64,000 bases of DNA from Profundibacter sp033851955 (GTDB lineage: Bacteria > Pseudomonadota > Alphaproteobacteria > Rhodobacterales > Rhodobacteraceae): positions 29,380 to 93,379 of the forward strand of contig JAWSVK010000004.1 in NCBI GenBank assembly GCA_033851955.1, in the 5' to 3' direction. Shown here in pieces: positions 16,935 through 26,537 of the stretch. A program made the translations under genes and the position numbers. The notes below the pieces were generated by a model that had not been told where the DNA came from, did not search any database, and saw only the letters and a program-made list of their open reading frames with translations. How positions within the stretch are numbered: the first letter of the stretch is position 1; each line of letters opens with the position of its first letter.

Positions 16935-17378
16935 TCACATTATCGCTGTGCCAAGAAGTCGGTAGAACAGCAGATAGGTTCCGCCAATCAGAAAAAACGG
17001 GACGAATGCAATGACATGCGGACGCCGCTCCCCCAATACCACTTGCGCACCAATAATCAGCGCGATCCCAGCCCATAGAGGCCCTGAAGTTAAGAATAGA
17101 GAAAGCGCGACGGCAAACACCCCTCCGATTTTCGCCAATGCCAACAATTCCAGCAGCGAAATCGGTGTTACTTCGAATGCATTGGTGTTGATCCGCAAGT
17201 TTGATGCGATCAACAACATCGATAGCCCCAAAATGAGCCAGATCATCATTCGCGGCAACAGACGTGGAGACATCATTCCAGCAGGGCCTTCTTCGATTTG
17301 CATAGGAATGATCCACAGCAGCATGAACATCCCAAAAACTATCAGAATGACGCCTGACACCAGATTGGCTATGCGCAT
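16935..17378 (-). CDS. tctB: Tripartite tricarboxylate transporter small permease (TctB)
   Basis: The small membrane subunit of the TTT transporter has 147 residues and four likely membrane segments. The conserved motif SPRLLPRMM follows the first segment. The start MRIANLVSG at 17378 is preferred to a Met nine codons upstream because GAGGGG sits just before it. This is the first gene of tctBAC, so the operon promoter should lie in the gap upstream. Confidence 0.88.
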   Translation of the reverse strand: MRIANLVSGVILIVFGMFMLLWIIPMQIEEGPAGMMSPRLLPRMMIWLILGLSMLLIASNLRINTNAFEVTPISLLELLALAKIGGVFAVALSLFLTSGPLWAGIALIIGAQVVLGERRPHVIAFVPFFLIGGTYLLFYRLLGTAIM

Positions 17379-17779
17379 GAAATCCCCTCTCCCAAAATCA
17401 GTCACCCTAAGGGTATTTTCCCGTGCGTTGGCTTCTCAAGCGTAAAGCGGATCCTGATCATCTATCAAATGAACCAGACCGAGTGTGATAATAAAAGTCG
17501 AAAGTATCTTGCATGTGATTACTTATGGTTATTGCAGCGGCCCGATCGAAATTCTATTTGTCGCTCATACCTCGAGAGGAGAAAGACAATCTCGGGGTGA
17601 ACAAATTTTGTTCATTGATGCGACCAGCGGAATCGCACCAGTATGAACCTTCGTCAGGATTGCGGAGCAGGTAGATGATAAGTCTAGCTTATCATCTTGT
17701 AGAAAGTTTTGACTATTTCTAATCACCCTTACTCAGGTAAAACATAGCCACAGATAAATTACGGGCAGGGAGGCCTAAT
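17379..17779. promoter_or_regulatory. Divergent promoter region between tctBAC and the peptide ABC operon
   Basis: This 401-bp non-coding stretch separates two operons read away from each other. It contains two palindromes: GAACAAA-T-TTTGTTC at 17599-17613 and GATGATAAG-TCTAG-CTTATCATC at 17674-17696. Both have perfect arms (7 and 9 bp). The second lies 84 bp before the ABC start and could be an operator or an attenuating hairpin. No two-component regulator gene of the TctDE type is nearby. Confidence 0.55.
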
Positions 17780-19297
17780 ATGACAATTTCACTACGAACA
17801 CTCGTTTTTAGTGCACTGACCAGCACAGTATTTGGCACCATGCCAGCCGCTGCTGAGCCGTCAGGCACGTTCCATTTCGCTGATCAAGCGAAACTGATTA
17901 CAATGGATCCGCACCAACATACCGGCGGCGGATCATCCTATCTGCGTCCGGTCTACGAAGCACTTTTTGACAGATCACCAGCTGGAGAAATTATTCCGAT
18001 CCTTGCGGACAGTTATATCGCCGACGGCACAACGATCAAGGTGACACTGAAATCCGATATTAAATTCTCGGATGGAAGCGACCTGACCGCTGAGGTGGCC
18101 GCACAAAACATCAACAGGGTGATCGACCTGGGTGTGATCGCGTCAATGAAACTGGCAGACAAGGCCGAAGTCACCGGCGAGAACGAGATTACAATCACGC
18201 TTAAAGGCCCAGATCCGTCGATTATCGAGGCGCTGACAGGCACTGCGGGTATGATGGTTAGTGCTGAAGCACTGAACGACCCGGCGCTTGATCGCAACCC
18301 CGTTGGCACAGGCCCCTACATATATGCAGCGGATAAGTCTCGTGAAGGGGAATTGCGCGTTTATACGCCATCACCAAATTATCGAAATCCGGACGATCAG
18401 GGATTGGAAAGGATCGAAATTTCCGAGATCCCCGACAATACCGCACGCCTAAACGCGCTAAAAACCGGTCAGATTGATTTGGCGATTTTTCTATCATCAC
18501 CGCAAGCGGCAATCGTTGATCGGACAGCCGGAATCCAACTGCTAAAACAACCAGGCGGCACTACCTATCACCTTTCAATTCTTGACCGCGAAGGAACGAT
18601 AGTACCGGCTTTTGCCGACCCCAAGGTCCGTATGGCGATGAGTTATGCAATCAACCGCAATGCGTTTTCTAAGGCTATCGAATTTGGCCTATCTTCGCCT
18701 GCATCGCAACCCTATGTTGCCGGCTTATGGGAACATGATCCAGCCATGGAGGGGCGGTATTCCTACGACTTGGAAAAGGCCCGCGCCTTGATGAAAGAAG
18801 CTGGTTTTGAAGATGGCTTTGAATTTACCATTCCGTCGATCCCGATCTTTGCGTCACGGCTAGAGGCGGTTGCTGGTTTCTTTAAAGAAATCAATATCAC
18901 CATGAACATCCAAACGGTTGAACCTGGCACACTTGCGCGACGCAGTAGAACAACGGATTTTCCTGCGACGAACCTTGTGTGGAACAATGCGATCGATCCA
19001 AAGTTCATGACCACCTACTATGTGGGCGAAGATGCCGTGTTTAATCCTTTCAAGATTAAGCCAGATCCCGAACTGATGGAGCTAAGCGCACGGGGTCTTG
19101 CCACTGCTGATGAAGCCGAGCGCGCACCAATTTACTACAAGATGTTCCAAAAGCTTGCGGATGAAAGCTATATGATTTTCATCACAACGACGCCAATCTT
19201 GTTTGGTGCCTCTGACGCGGTGGCGAACAACCCGACGATCCAGTATCGCCCGGGCACAGATACGCCGTATTTCCGCGGCATGCGCGTTGACAACTGA
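17780..19297 (+). CDS. ABC transporter substrate-binding protein, family 5 (peptide/opine type)
   Basis: This 505-residue SBP_bac_5 protein captures a peptide-like ligand in the periplasm. A signal peptide (about residues 1-25, ending AAA) leads into TFHFADQAKLITMDPHQHTGG. The conserved LRPVYEALFDRSPAGEIIPILADSY and NPVGTGPYIY segments follow, and FSDGSDLTAEV matches the family motif. The ligand is unknown; the family also carries glutathione, nickel complexes and sugar oligomers. It is the first gene of a four-gene importer operon, 21 bp before the permease. Confidence 0.92.
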   Translation: MTISLRTLVFSALTSTVFGTMPAAAEPSGTFHFADQAKLITMDPHQHTGGGSSYLRPVYEALFDRSPAGEIIPILADSYIADGTTIKVTLKSDIKFSDGSDLTAEVAAQNINRVIDLGVIASMKLADKAEVTGENEITITLKGPDPSIIEALTGTAGMMVSAEALNDPALDRNPVGTGPYIYAADKSREGELRVYTPSPNYRNPDDQGLERIEISEIPDNTARLNALKTGQIDLAIFLSSPQAAIVDRTAGIQLLKQPGGTTYHLSILDREGTIVPAFADPKVRMAMSYAINRNAFSKAIEFGLSSPASQPYVAGLWEHDPAMEGRYSYDLEKARALMKEAGFEDGFEFTIPSIPIFASRLEAVAGFFKEINITMNIQTVEPGTLARRSRTTDFPATNLVWNNAIDPKFMTTYYVGEDAVFNPFKIKPDPELMELSARGLATADEAERAPIYYKMFQKLADESYMIFITTTPILFGASDAVANNPTIQYRPGTDTPYFRGMRVDN

Positions 19298-19318
19298 AAA
19301 AGGTAAGAGAGAGAAGTC

Positions 19319-20263
19319 ATGATTAAACTGATTGGGCAGCGGCTGCTGGCTATGCTCCCGTTACTCCTGATCGTGTCGATCATGACTTTCTCGTTTACCG
19401 CACTTCTTCCAAGTGATCCTGTGGACCTGATTATCGGGGATCGAGGGTCAGAAGAGCAATACGAGATGGTGCGCGAACGGCTTGGTCTGAACCAGCCTTT
19501 CGTGACCCGCTATTTCGACTGGTTGGGGAGAGCCGTGCAAGGGGATTTAGGGACGTCTTTCTTTAATTCAGTCCGTGTCACTGATGCAGTTTTACAGCGC
19601 ATGCCAGCGACGCTATCACTGACATTTTTCTCTGTCCTTATCTCGGTTGTTGTTGGACTAGGAGCTGGCGTTGCCGCAGCTTTGCGGCCGCGATCCTGGA
19701 TCGACCGGCTGGCTACATTTGGTGCCACAATCGGACAGGCCATCCCCAATTTTTGGTTCGGGCTAATCCTTGTTTCGATCTTTGCAGTATCGTTACGCTG
19801 GTTCCCTGCAACAGGATATGTTCCTTTACAGGACTCATTCACTGGTTGGCTGCTCTCAATCACCTTACCCTCACTGGCACTTGGTCTGTCGACCAGTGCT
19901 GCGATTGCGCGACAGGTTCGGTCCGCGATGGTTGGTGTGCTGCAACAAGATTACATTCGTGCCGCAAGAGCGCAGGGTCTGTCCGCCCGGCGTGTTGTCT
20001 TGAAGCACGCGTTAAAGAACGCTCTGGTACCTGTCATTACTGTTCTGTCATTTCAGGTCACAATATTGCTGGGTGGAGCATTAATCGTTGAACAGGTCTT
20101 TGCTATCAATGGCATTGGATCGCTGGCAATCGCAGCCGTACGACAACAGGACATCCCGATGATTCAGGGCATTGTTCTGGTATTGGTATTGGTCGTCATG
20201 GCAGTGCAGCTCATCACAGATATCCTCTATGGTCTCATTAATCCTAAGGCGCGCCCTTCATGA
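19319..20263 (+). CDS. ABC transporter permease (DppB type)
   Basis: A 314-residue inner-membrane permease of the DppB/OppB family. Hallmarks are the N-terminal membrane helix with LLPSDPVDLIIGDRGSEEQ and the LGLNQPFVTRYFDWLGRAVQGDLGTS motif. The EAA-like coupling loop ARAQGLSARRVVLKHALKNALVPV is near residue 220. About six membrane segments are visible. It overlaps the next gene by 4 bp. Confidence 0.93.
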   Translation: MIKLIGQRLLAMLPLLLIVSIMTFSFTALLPSDPVDLIIGDRGSEEQYEMVRERLGLNQPFVTRYFDWLGRAVQGDLGTSFFNSVRVTDAVLQRMPATLSLTFFSVLISVVVGLGAGVAAALRPRSWIDRLATFGATIGQAIPNFWFGLILVSIFAVSLRWFPATGYVPLQDSFTGWLLSITLPSLALGLSTSAAIARQVRSAMVGVLQQDYIRAARAQGLSARRVVLKHALKNALVPVITVLSFQVTILLGGALIVEQVFAINGIGSLAIAAVRQQDIPMIQGIVLVLVLVVMAVQLITDILYGLINPKARPS

Positions 20264-22170
20264 CTAGTCTAAGCACTCCATTGCCACGCAAACCACGGCC
20301 CAGTTGGATGAAACCATCCTCACTTGCTGTCATAGTACCTTCGGTCGCTGTCTTGGCAACGCTGGTGATTTGCGCGTTGTTTGCAGAATGGCTGACCCCA
20401 TACGACCCCCTGTCGCAAAACCTAATTGCCGCGCTTCAGAGCCCATCCTCAGAACATTGGCTTGGCACCGATGATCTAGGTCGGGATGTGTTGTCACGTA
20501 TGATTTACGGCAGCCGGATAGCCGTCATTGCTGCCAGCGAGGCAACGGGCCTAGCCGTTTTGATCGGCGTTCCGATAGGCTTGTTCGTTGGCTATCGTGG
20601 TGGCTGGTGGGACTGGATCACTATGCGTGTGGTCGAGGCCATTGTTTCGATCCCCGGCATCATGGTGGCCATTGTCATCATCGCTATACTGGGCACCGGG
20701 CTTCATCGCGCAATGTTCGCGCTTGGCATACTTTATTCAACTGCCTTCTTGCGGCTTGCCCGATCCATCGTTTTGACAGAACGAGAAGAGATCTATGTTA
20801 AATCTGCCCGCGTGGTTGGCGCTTCTCCAACCCGTATTCTGATCAGGCACATTTTCCTGAACATAGCCCCGCCGTTGATTGTGCAGGTTACTTTAACCGT
20901 CGGTGCTGTTCTTCTGGCCGAAGCCGGCCTTAGCTTCATTGGCATCGGTGTGCAGCCCCCACAGGCAAGCTGGGGAACGATGCTAAACACAGCGGCGGCT
21001 TATATGGAATTGAACGCCTTTCTTGCGATTCCCCCAGGGTTGGCCATCGTGGCGACTGTGCTGGCCGTGAACCTATTGGGTGATGTGTTGCGAGATTCGA
21101 TCGGGAGAGGCGTACGCATGCCGCCACCCACCCCGTCCAGAAGCGTGATGCAGGTGCAATCCGCCACTGCGACTCAGATCACGGCACGTGCTGACGATGC
21201 GCTCGTGGTCGAAGGATTAGAGGTTCTGATATCCCCCAAAGGTGGGGCCGAAGTTCCGGTCGTCACTGATATGTCCTTTCGTATTGCCAAGGGTGAAACA
21301 CTCGGGTTGGTTGGCGAATCCGGGTCCGGCAAGACTGTGACGGGCCTTGCATTGATGGGGTTGATCGGAGCAGGAGGCCGCATCACAAAGGGCCGCGTCT
21401 CTCTGGATGGAGTTAATCTTTTAGATCAGACGCCCAGACAACTGGAAAAGGCACGCGGTAACGATGTCGCTATGGTATTTCAAGACCCAACCACGAGTCT
21501 CAATCCAGCCTTTACCGTGGGCAATCAGATCGCAGAAGTTCTGCGCGTCAAACAAGGCCTATCTAAACGTGCCGCCTGGGATCGGGCCGTCGAACTGATA
21601 GACCGTGTCGGCATCCCTCGTGCTTCTGAGCGCGCGCGCTCCTATCCGCATGAACTTTCCGGTGGCATGGCTCAAAGAGTTGCTATTGCACGGGCATTGT
21701 CTTGTGAGCCAAAATTGTTGATCGCGGACGAACCGACAACTGCGCTGGATGTCACCGTGCAACAAGAAATCCTAGATTTGTTCCGCGACCTGCAAGACGA
21801 TTTTGGCATGGCAATGCTATTTGTTACCCATGACTTGGCAGTGGCAGCAGACGTTTGCGACCGCATTGCAGTGATGTATTGCGGAGAAATCGTTGAAACA
21901 GCGCCTGTCGACGACCTGTTTGCGACACCCCAACACCCTTATACTTCGGGCCTGCTGTCTGCTATGCCGCACGGCTCTTCGGGTTCGCCACCGTTACCTG
22001 TAATTCCCGGTTCTGTGCCGATGCCAGGCCATTGGCCAACAGGGTGTAGGTTTTCTGCCCGTTGTCCTCACTCAACGGCGGCTTGCGAACATCCAGTACA
22101 GCTGTTGGGTCAAGACAGGATGACACGCTGTGTTCATGCCAGTGAAATTTCTCTGGAGGTTGCGCAATGA
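20260..22170 (+). CDS. ABC transporter permease-ATPase fusion (DppC-DppD type)
   Basis: One 636-residue protein joins two importer subunits that are usually separate. Residues 1-290 are a DppC-type permease with WLGTDDLGRDVLSRMIYGSR near residue 67 and the coupling loop SARVVGASPTRILIRH near residue 183. After a Pro/Ser linker, residues 313-636 form a DppD-type ATPase with Walker A GESGSGKT, signature LSGGMAQRVAIARAL and Walker B LLIADEPTTALDV. The C-terminal oligopeptide-transporter tail has a Cys cluster (CRFSARCPHSTAACEHP). Such fusions are known but uncommon. Confidence 0.93.
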   Translation: MTSLSTPLPRKPRPSWMKPSSLAVIVPSVAVLATLVICALFAEWLTPYDPLSQNLIAALQSPSSEHWLGTDDLGRDVLSRMIYGSRIAVIAASEATGLAVLIGVPIGLFVGYRGGWWDWITMRVVEAIVSIPGIMVAIVIIAILGTGLHRAMFALGILYSTAFLRLARSIVLTEREEIYVKSARVVGASPTRILIRHIFLNIAPPLIVQVTLTVGAVLLAEAGLSFIGIGVQPPQASWGTMLNTAAAYMELNAFLAIPPGLAIVATVLAVNLLGDVLRDSIGRGVRMPPPTPSRSVMQVQSATATQITARADDALVVEGLEVLISPKGGAEVPVVTDMSFRIAKGETLGLVGESGSGKTVTGLALMGLIGAGGRITKGRVSLDGVNLLDQTPRQLEKARGNDVAMVFQDPTTSLNPAFTVGNQIAEVLRVKQGLSKRAAWDRAVELIDRVGIPRASERARSYPHELSGGMAQRVAIARALSCEPKLLIADEPTTALDVTVQQEILDLFRDLQDDFGMAMLFVTHDLAVAADVCDRIAVMYCGEIVETAPVDDLFATPQHPYTSGLLSAMPHGSSGSPPLPVIPGSVPMPGHWPTGCRFSARCPHSTAACEHPVQLLGQDRMTRCVHASEISLEVAQ

Positions 22171-23186
22171 CCGACCCGTTGCTGAAGATCGAAAACTTAA
22201 CTGTCACTTACGGGGGCCGTTCTATTTTGGGTTTGAAGCCCAAAGGATTTAACGCGGTAAAGGGGGTAAACCTGACCATTGCAGCGGGTGAAACTCTTGG
22301 GTTAGTGGGGGAATCAGGGTCTGGAAAATCATCCATCGCCAATACTTTGCTTGGCCTTGTTCCGGCCTCAGCTGGAACCATGCAATTCGACGGCATTGAC
22401 TTGGTTGGGCTGAAAACCAATTACCCTTCAAATGTGCGGCAGAAAATTCAGGCCGTGTTTCAGGACCCCTACTCTTCGCTTAACCCGTCGATGACCGTCG
22501 AGCAAATCATCACCGAGCCACTTAAGATTCACACCCAGTTGACCCGACCGGAGCGCCAAAAAATCGCCAGCGAATTGTTGCGACTCGTTAATCTTCCTGA
22601 AACCCACCTACCTAGGTATCCAAACGAGTTTTCTGGTGGCCAGCGACAACGGATCGCGATAGCAGCAGCACTTGCTTTGCAGCCGAAACTAATTGTGCTG
22701 GACGAACCGGTCAGCGCATTGGATGTGTCCACGCAGAACCAGATCATCAACCTGCTGTATGAACGACGGGCAGAACTCGGAATTTCCTACCTGCTGATTG
22801 CGCATGATTTGGCACTGGTACACCATATTTCCGACCAAATAGCCGTGATGTATCTGGGCCATATTGTCGAAGTAGGCCCCGCAGACCGTGTCTATCACCA
22901 TCCTGCACATCCCTACACCAAGGCGCTGCTAGACGCCGTACCCCTGCTGGACCCCGACCTCCAACGCGCCCGACGCGCGCAACGCCGTGCGGCCCCCGTC
23001 AGTGACCTGCCCCGCGCGGCGAAAACCGGATGCCCCTATGCCAATCGTTGCACCTTTGCCATGGATCGCTGTCATCACCAACTCCCGCCTTCGTTTGCCA
23101 TACAGGGTGGCGGTACGGCACAATGCTTCCTTATCGAAGACCATCCTGCAGGCGTTTCGGCCCTATTAAAAGGACCTCACAAATGA
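22167..23186 (+). CDS. ABC transporter ATP-binding protein (DppF type)
   Basis: The second ATPase of the importer is 339 residues long. Walker A is GESGSGKS near residue 49, the signature is FSGGQRQRIAIAAAL near residue 155, and Walker B is LIVLDEPVSALDV. The C-terminal oligopeptide-transporter region shows CPYANRCTFAMDRC. It should pair with the ATPase domain of the upstream fusion to form the nucleotide-binding dimer. Start and stop each overlap the neighbouring genes by 4 bp. Confidence 0.94.
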   Translation: MTDPLLKIENLTVTYGGRSILGLKPKGFNAVKGVNLTIAAGETLGLVGESGSGKSSIANTLLGLVPASAGTMQFDGIDLVGLKTNYPSNVRQKIQAVFQDPYSSLNPSMTVEQIITEPLKIHTQLTRPERQKIASELLRLVNLPETHLPRYPNEFSGGQRQRIAIAAALALQPKLIVLDEPVSALDVSTQNQIINLLYERRAELGISYLLIAHDLALVHHISDQIAVMYLGHIVEVGPADRVYHHPAHPYTKALLDAVPLLDPDLQRARRAQRRAAPVSDLPRAAKTGCPYANRCTFAMDRCHHQLPPSFAIQGGGTAQCFLIEDHPAGVSALLKGPHK

Positions 23187-24130
23187 ATATGCCTTGGAGT
23201 GCAAGCTGTGACACCCATCCGTCTGCGGTCACCCACATTTCAATTCCCGACGGAAAAAATCGCGATCTGTCGCTGACGGTACGCTATCCCAGCGATGGTA
23301 AAGCCAAAGCCATCGTCGTTTTCTGCCACGGCCTTGGGTCTAGCGGGGCAGCCTATGGCGGTTTGACACAGGCTTGGGTGAAACAAGGCTATCTGGTTAT
23401 CCACCCAACATTTGCAGACAGTATTTTCGAGGTGGCCCGCGCAAACCCTGACCTTGGCCTTGATCCAGCAGATGAGGGTTTGACGCTATGGGCCAAAAAT
23501 CATCCAGAAGCCCGAAAGAAAATGTTTCAGATTTTGCATGATCCCGACCATTGGGTGGACAGAATAAGAATTGTGCAGCAGGTGTTAGACAACATTCCCG
23601 ACATAGTTTCAGCGACCGGAACACCGGCCCATGACTTGCCGAAGGTGATCGCCGGGCATTCGTTTGGAGCATATACAGCACAGCTTTTGGCTGGGGCCGT
23701 TGTTCATTTTCCTGATGGAGAGAGAACGTATCGCGACGACCGCTTTTCCGCCGCGCTTGTTCTAAGCGGCCAAGGGCGCGATCAGCAGGGGTTGCGCGAC
23801 GGGTCGTGGAAACAGATGACTGGGCCTGTCTTGACCGTAACCGGTCAAAAGGATGGTGGCGCCAAGGGGCAAGACTGGCGATGGAAATGCGAACCCTACG
23901 AATTGGCCCCACCGGGTGGCAAGGTTTTGGCTGTTCTAAACGACGCCAACCATTACCTTGGCGGAATGACCCCCGAAGGGGACACCGTGCCCTATCAGTT
24001 CGAAGCCCTGTCATTGGTGACCACGGCTTTTTTGGAGGCCTATATCGGCCAACGCCAAAGCGCGCAAAACTGGTTGAGCCTGGTCGAAAACCGTATTGAG
24101 AATTGCCCGGTCATTTTTCGTCAAAAATAG
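23183..24130 (+). CDS. Alpha/beta hydrolase
   Basis: A 315-residue alpha/beta hydrolase with no signal peptide. The oxyanion region FCHGLGSSGAAYGG is near residue 46. The nucleophile elbow GHSFGAYT puts Ser near 159, and a likely catalytic His lies in DANHYLGG near 256. The start at 23183 is chosen because it overlaps the ATPase stop as ATGA and the homology begins there; an upstream frame lies inside the ATPase gene. Translational coupling to the importer suggests it hydrolyses the imported ligand. Substrate is unknown. Confidence 0.85.
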   Translation: MNMPWSASCDTHPSAVTHISIPDGKNRDLSLTVRYPSDGKAKAIVVFCHGLGSSGAAYGGLTQAWVKQGYLVIHPTFADSIFEVARANPDLGLDPADEGLTLWAKNHPEARKKMFQILHDPDHWVDRIRIVQQVLDNIPDIVSATGTPAHDLPKVIAGHSFGAYTAQLLAGAVVHFPDGERTYRDDRFSAALVLSGQGRDQQGLRDGSWKQMTGPVLTVTGQKDGGAKGQDWRWKCEPYELAPPGGKVLAVLNDANHYLGGMTPEGDTVPYQFEALSLVTTAFLEAYIGQRQSAQNWLSLVENRIENCPVIFRQK

Positions 24131-24139
24131 AGGACAGCT

Positions 24140-25084
24140 TCAGGTTTCGATACGACTGGACGCTGAAATCAATGCTGCCCGAAACGCCTGAAGCCCGACA
24201 ACGTGTTCATGCTCGACCAAGGTGAGGAAACCGATTTCAACTGGTGGAAGACGCAGGAAGCTGGTGTTCAATGCCACGATCTGCTTGTTGGCAATCGGGG
24301 CGGCAAGAACCAGTCGGGGCAGGACTGCCAATACGGGCATTTCATGTGCTATGCTTACCAAACCGTATGGATCAGCCGCAACCTCTACTGCAATTTTGGG
24401 TTCGGATAACCCATTGGTTCGAAAAGCAGAAGTTAAGCCGGCACGATTTTTTGAATCTTCAGGCGGAAGTGCCCAGGTTGCTTGTTCCAGATCCTTAGGC
24501 GTCAATGATGAGCGACTGGCAAGTGGGTGGTCGGTCGAGCAAACGACGACCAAATCAGTTTCGAAAAGATGATCGTGGCGCAGGCTATTCTTCATTTCTG
24601 GAGGCACAACTTCCCAGTCGATGCGGCCAACATAACAATTGGTTTCACCGTCCCAGAGTGCACGTGTCATGTCAGTCTCTAACCCTGTCCGCACTGCATA
24701 TCTTACGGGCGTGTCACTATTGGTTGCGAGGTGTAGCGCCGAAGGGATCACATTGAACATCATTGCCGGGTTGGTCCCGATGCGTATTACGGGTGCCTCT
24801 TTTTCGTCCAGTTCTGCCGCTAACGTATGGAACGCTGCAAGGCCTGATCTGGCCCGTTGAAGTGCGAACCGCCCCATTTGGGTTAGCTCTACGCCACGGA
24901 CAGATCGGTCCACCAAAGTAGCCCCAAATGCGAACTCTAGGTCTTTGAGCATTTGAGAAACGGCCGGTTGCGTCAAGCTAAGCTGTTCGGCAACGGCCCG
25001 AAGAGATCGATATTCCAGGATCAACTCAAGCAATCGTAGATGCCGCAAACGAAGCCGGTCGAGATGCTGAGGGGAATGAGGCAT
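24140..25084 (-). CDS. LysR-family transcriptional regulator
   Basis: A 314-residue LTTR with an N-terminal winged helix-turn-helix (RSLRAVAEQLSLTQPAVSQMLKDLEFAFGATLVDRS, about residues 27-62) followed by a periplasmic-binding-like effector domain. It ends 9 bp past the hydrolase and faces it, and is divergent from the CoA-transferase gene at 25199. By family habit it probably controls that divergent gene, responding to a pathway metabolite. Confidence 0.93.
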   Translation of the reverse strand: MPHSPQHLDRLRLRHLRLLELILEYRSLRAVAEQLSLTQPAVSQMLKDLEFAFGATLVDRSVRGVELTQMGRFALQRARSGLAAFHTLAAELDEKEAPVIRIGTNPAMMFNVIPSALHLATNSDTPVRYAVRTGLETDMTRALWDGETNCYVGRIDWEVVPPEMKNSLRHDHLFETDLVVVCSTDHPLASRSSLTPKDLEQATWALPPEDSKNRAGLTSAFRTNGLSEPKIAVEVAADPYGLVSIAHEMPVLAVLPRLVLAAPIANKQIVALNTSFLRLPPVEIGFLTLVEHEHVVGLQAFRAALISASSRIET

Positions 25085-25198
25085 TAGTAAATCCTATCAC
25101 GCTGCAGGTTTTTTGTATTTTTTTTATTGCGTGCAGCAGCGTATGGCAAGATAGGAAAGAAATTTTCTTTCCGTTTCACCTTGAGGCAGGAAGGCGCG
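25085..25198. promoter_or_regulatory. Divergent LysR/CoA-transferase promoter region
   Basis: The 114-bp gap has an AT-rich core flanked by CGCTGCA (25100-25106) and TGCAGC (25132-25137), an inverted repeat of about 6 bp arms spaced 25 bp apart. LysR-type regulators often bind such dyads between divergent genes. The CoA-transferase SD (GGCAGGAAGG) is at 25185-25194. Confidence 0.5.
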
Positions 25199-26458
25199 AT
25201 GAACAGCACTTTTGGAACTAGTCGTGATGAGAAAACATTGAGCAACAACACTCTTGGATTTCAACCCTTGGCAGGGATGCGCGTCGTCGACCTTAGTCAG
25301 GTTTTAGCTGGACCATTTGCGACCTATCAGCTTTCTCTATTTGGGGCAGAGGTTCTAAAAATTGAGAAGCCCGGCGAAGGGGATTGGACACGTAACGGTG
25401 GACCAGATCAGGCGCTGAGCGACATGGGCATGGGGTTAAACTTTCTTGCGCATAACGCCGCCAAAAAATCGGTGACGTTGGATTTGAAGGCTCCAGAAGG
25501 GCTGGCGGCCCTGAAACGATTGATCGCCACTGCCGATATCTTTGTCGAAAACTTTAAGCCGGGTGTGGCAGACCGCTTGGGGCTGGGTTTTGATGCAGTG
25601 CGTGCGCTGCGTTCGGACATCGTTTACTGTTCAATTTCGGCATATGGGCAGGACGGCCCGCTTCGGTCTCGCCCAGCTTATGATCACGTCATTCAGGGCA
25701 TGTGCGGCATTATGATGACGACAGGTCAAAACGGCGATGGCCCAACCAAAGTGGGTGCGCCTTTCGTTGATTATGCCACAGGCATGAACGCAGCGATGGC
25801 AATCATGGCCGGTGTGACCGAAGTACGGCGCACTGGACGCGCCGTACAGTTGGATGTTGCGATGTTGGATACTGCCCTGATGTTAATGGCCTCTTTGGTC
25901 ACCCAGCATCTGACGTCAGGTTGGGAACCCAAGCAAAATGGAAACGAAGCTTGGAGCCAAAGCCCATCGTCCGGGGCATTTCAAACCCTTGACGGTGTGC
26001 TCATGTTGGCCGCCAACAACGACGGCCAATTCAAAAAACTCTGCATTGCGGTCGAACGCACTGACATTTTGATGGATGTACGTTGGTCGACATCTGTGGC
26101 CCGAAGCCGTACTTCGATGGAGCTTCGCGAAGAACTGGTCGGCCTGTTCATGACACGCTCCGCAGCAGAATGGGAAGACATTCTAGCGGCCGCAGATGTA
26201 CCTGCAGCCCGTGTTCGCAGTCTTGACGAAGTCGTTCAAGAAGACCAATTCTCGGCCCGAGACCTGGTTTCGGAAATGAAGATTCAGGGTCACGATAAGC
26301 CTGTACACGTACCCAACTTACCATTCAAAGCGAACGGATCCAGCCTGCATCCTGTCAGCGCCCCTTCTCTGCTGGGATCAGACACTGAGAGCGTCCTGCG
26401 CGCCGTCGGGATAACTGCAGAGGAAATTGCTGAAATGCGCGCTAACGGAATAATTTGA
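25199..26458 (+). CDS. CaiB/BaiF family (class III) CoA-transferase
   Basis: This 419-residue enzyme moves CoA between acyl groups without free intermediates. The N-terminal block LAGMRVVDLSQVLAGPFATYQLSLFGAEVLKIEKPGEGD is typical, and the catalytic Asp is likely the one in VGAPFVDYATGM near residue 190. The start at 25199 is chosen for its good SD (AGGAAGG). It heads a run with the esterase, SDR and acyl-CoA synthetase fusion, so it may activate or salvage the acid released by the esterase. Confidence 0.91.
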   Translation: MNSTFGTSRDEKTLSNNTLGFQPLAGMRVVDLSQVLAGPFATYQLSLFGAEVLKIEKPGEGDWTRNGGPDQALSDMGMGLNFLAHNAAKKSVTLDLKAPEGLAALKRLIATADIFVENFKPGVADRLGLGFDAVRALRSDIVYCSISAYGQDGPLRSRPAYDHVIQGMCGIMMTTGQNGDGPTKVGAPFVDYATGMNAAMAIMAGVTEVRRTGRAVQLDVAMLDTALMLMASLVTQHLTSGWEPKQNGNEAWSQSPSSGAFQTLDGVLMLAANNDGQFKKLCIAVERTDILMDVRWSTSVARSRTSMELREELVGLFMTRSAAEWEDILAAADVPAARVRSLDEVVQEDQFSARDLVSEMKIQGHDKPVHVPNLPFKANGSSLHPVSAPSLLGSDTESVLRAVGITAEEIAEMRANGII

Positions 26459-26537
26459 TCAAATAGATCTTTATTGAGATGCGCAGAACCTTGGTGGCTT
26501 TGCCATGTGCATCAAATGCAAAATGGAGGACCCGATC

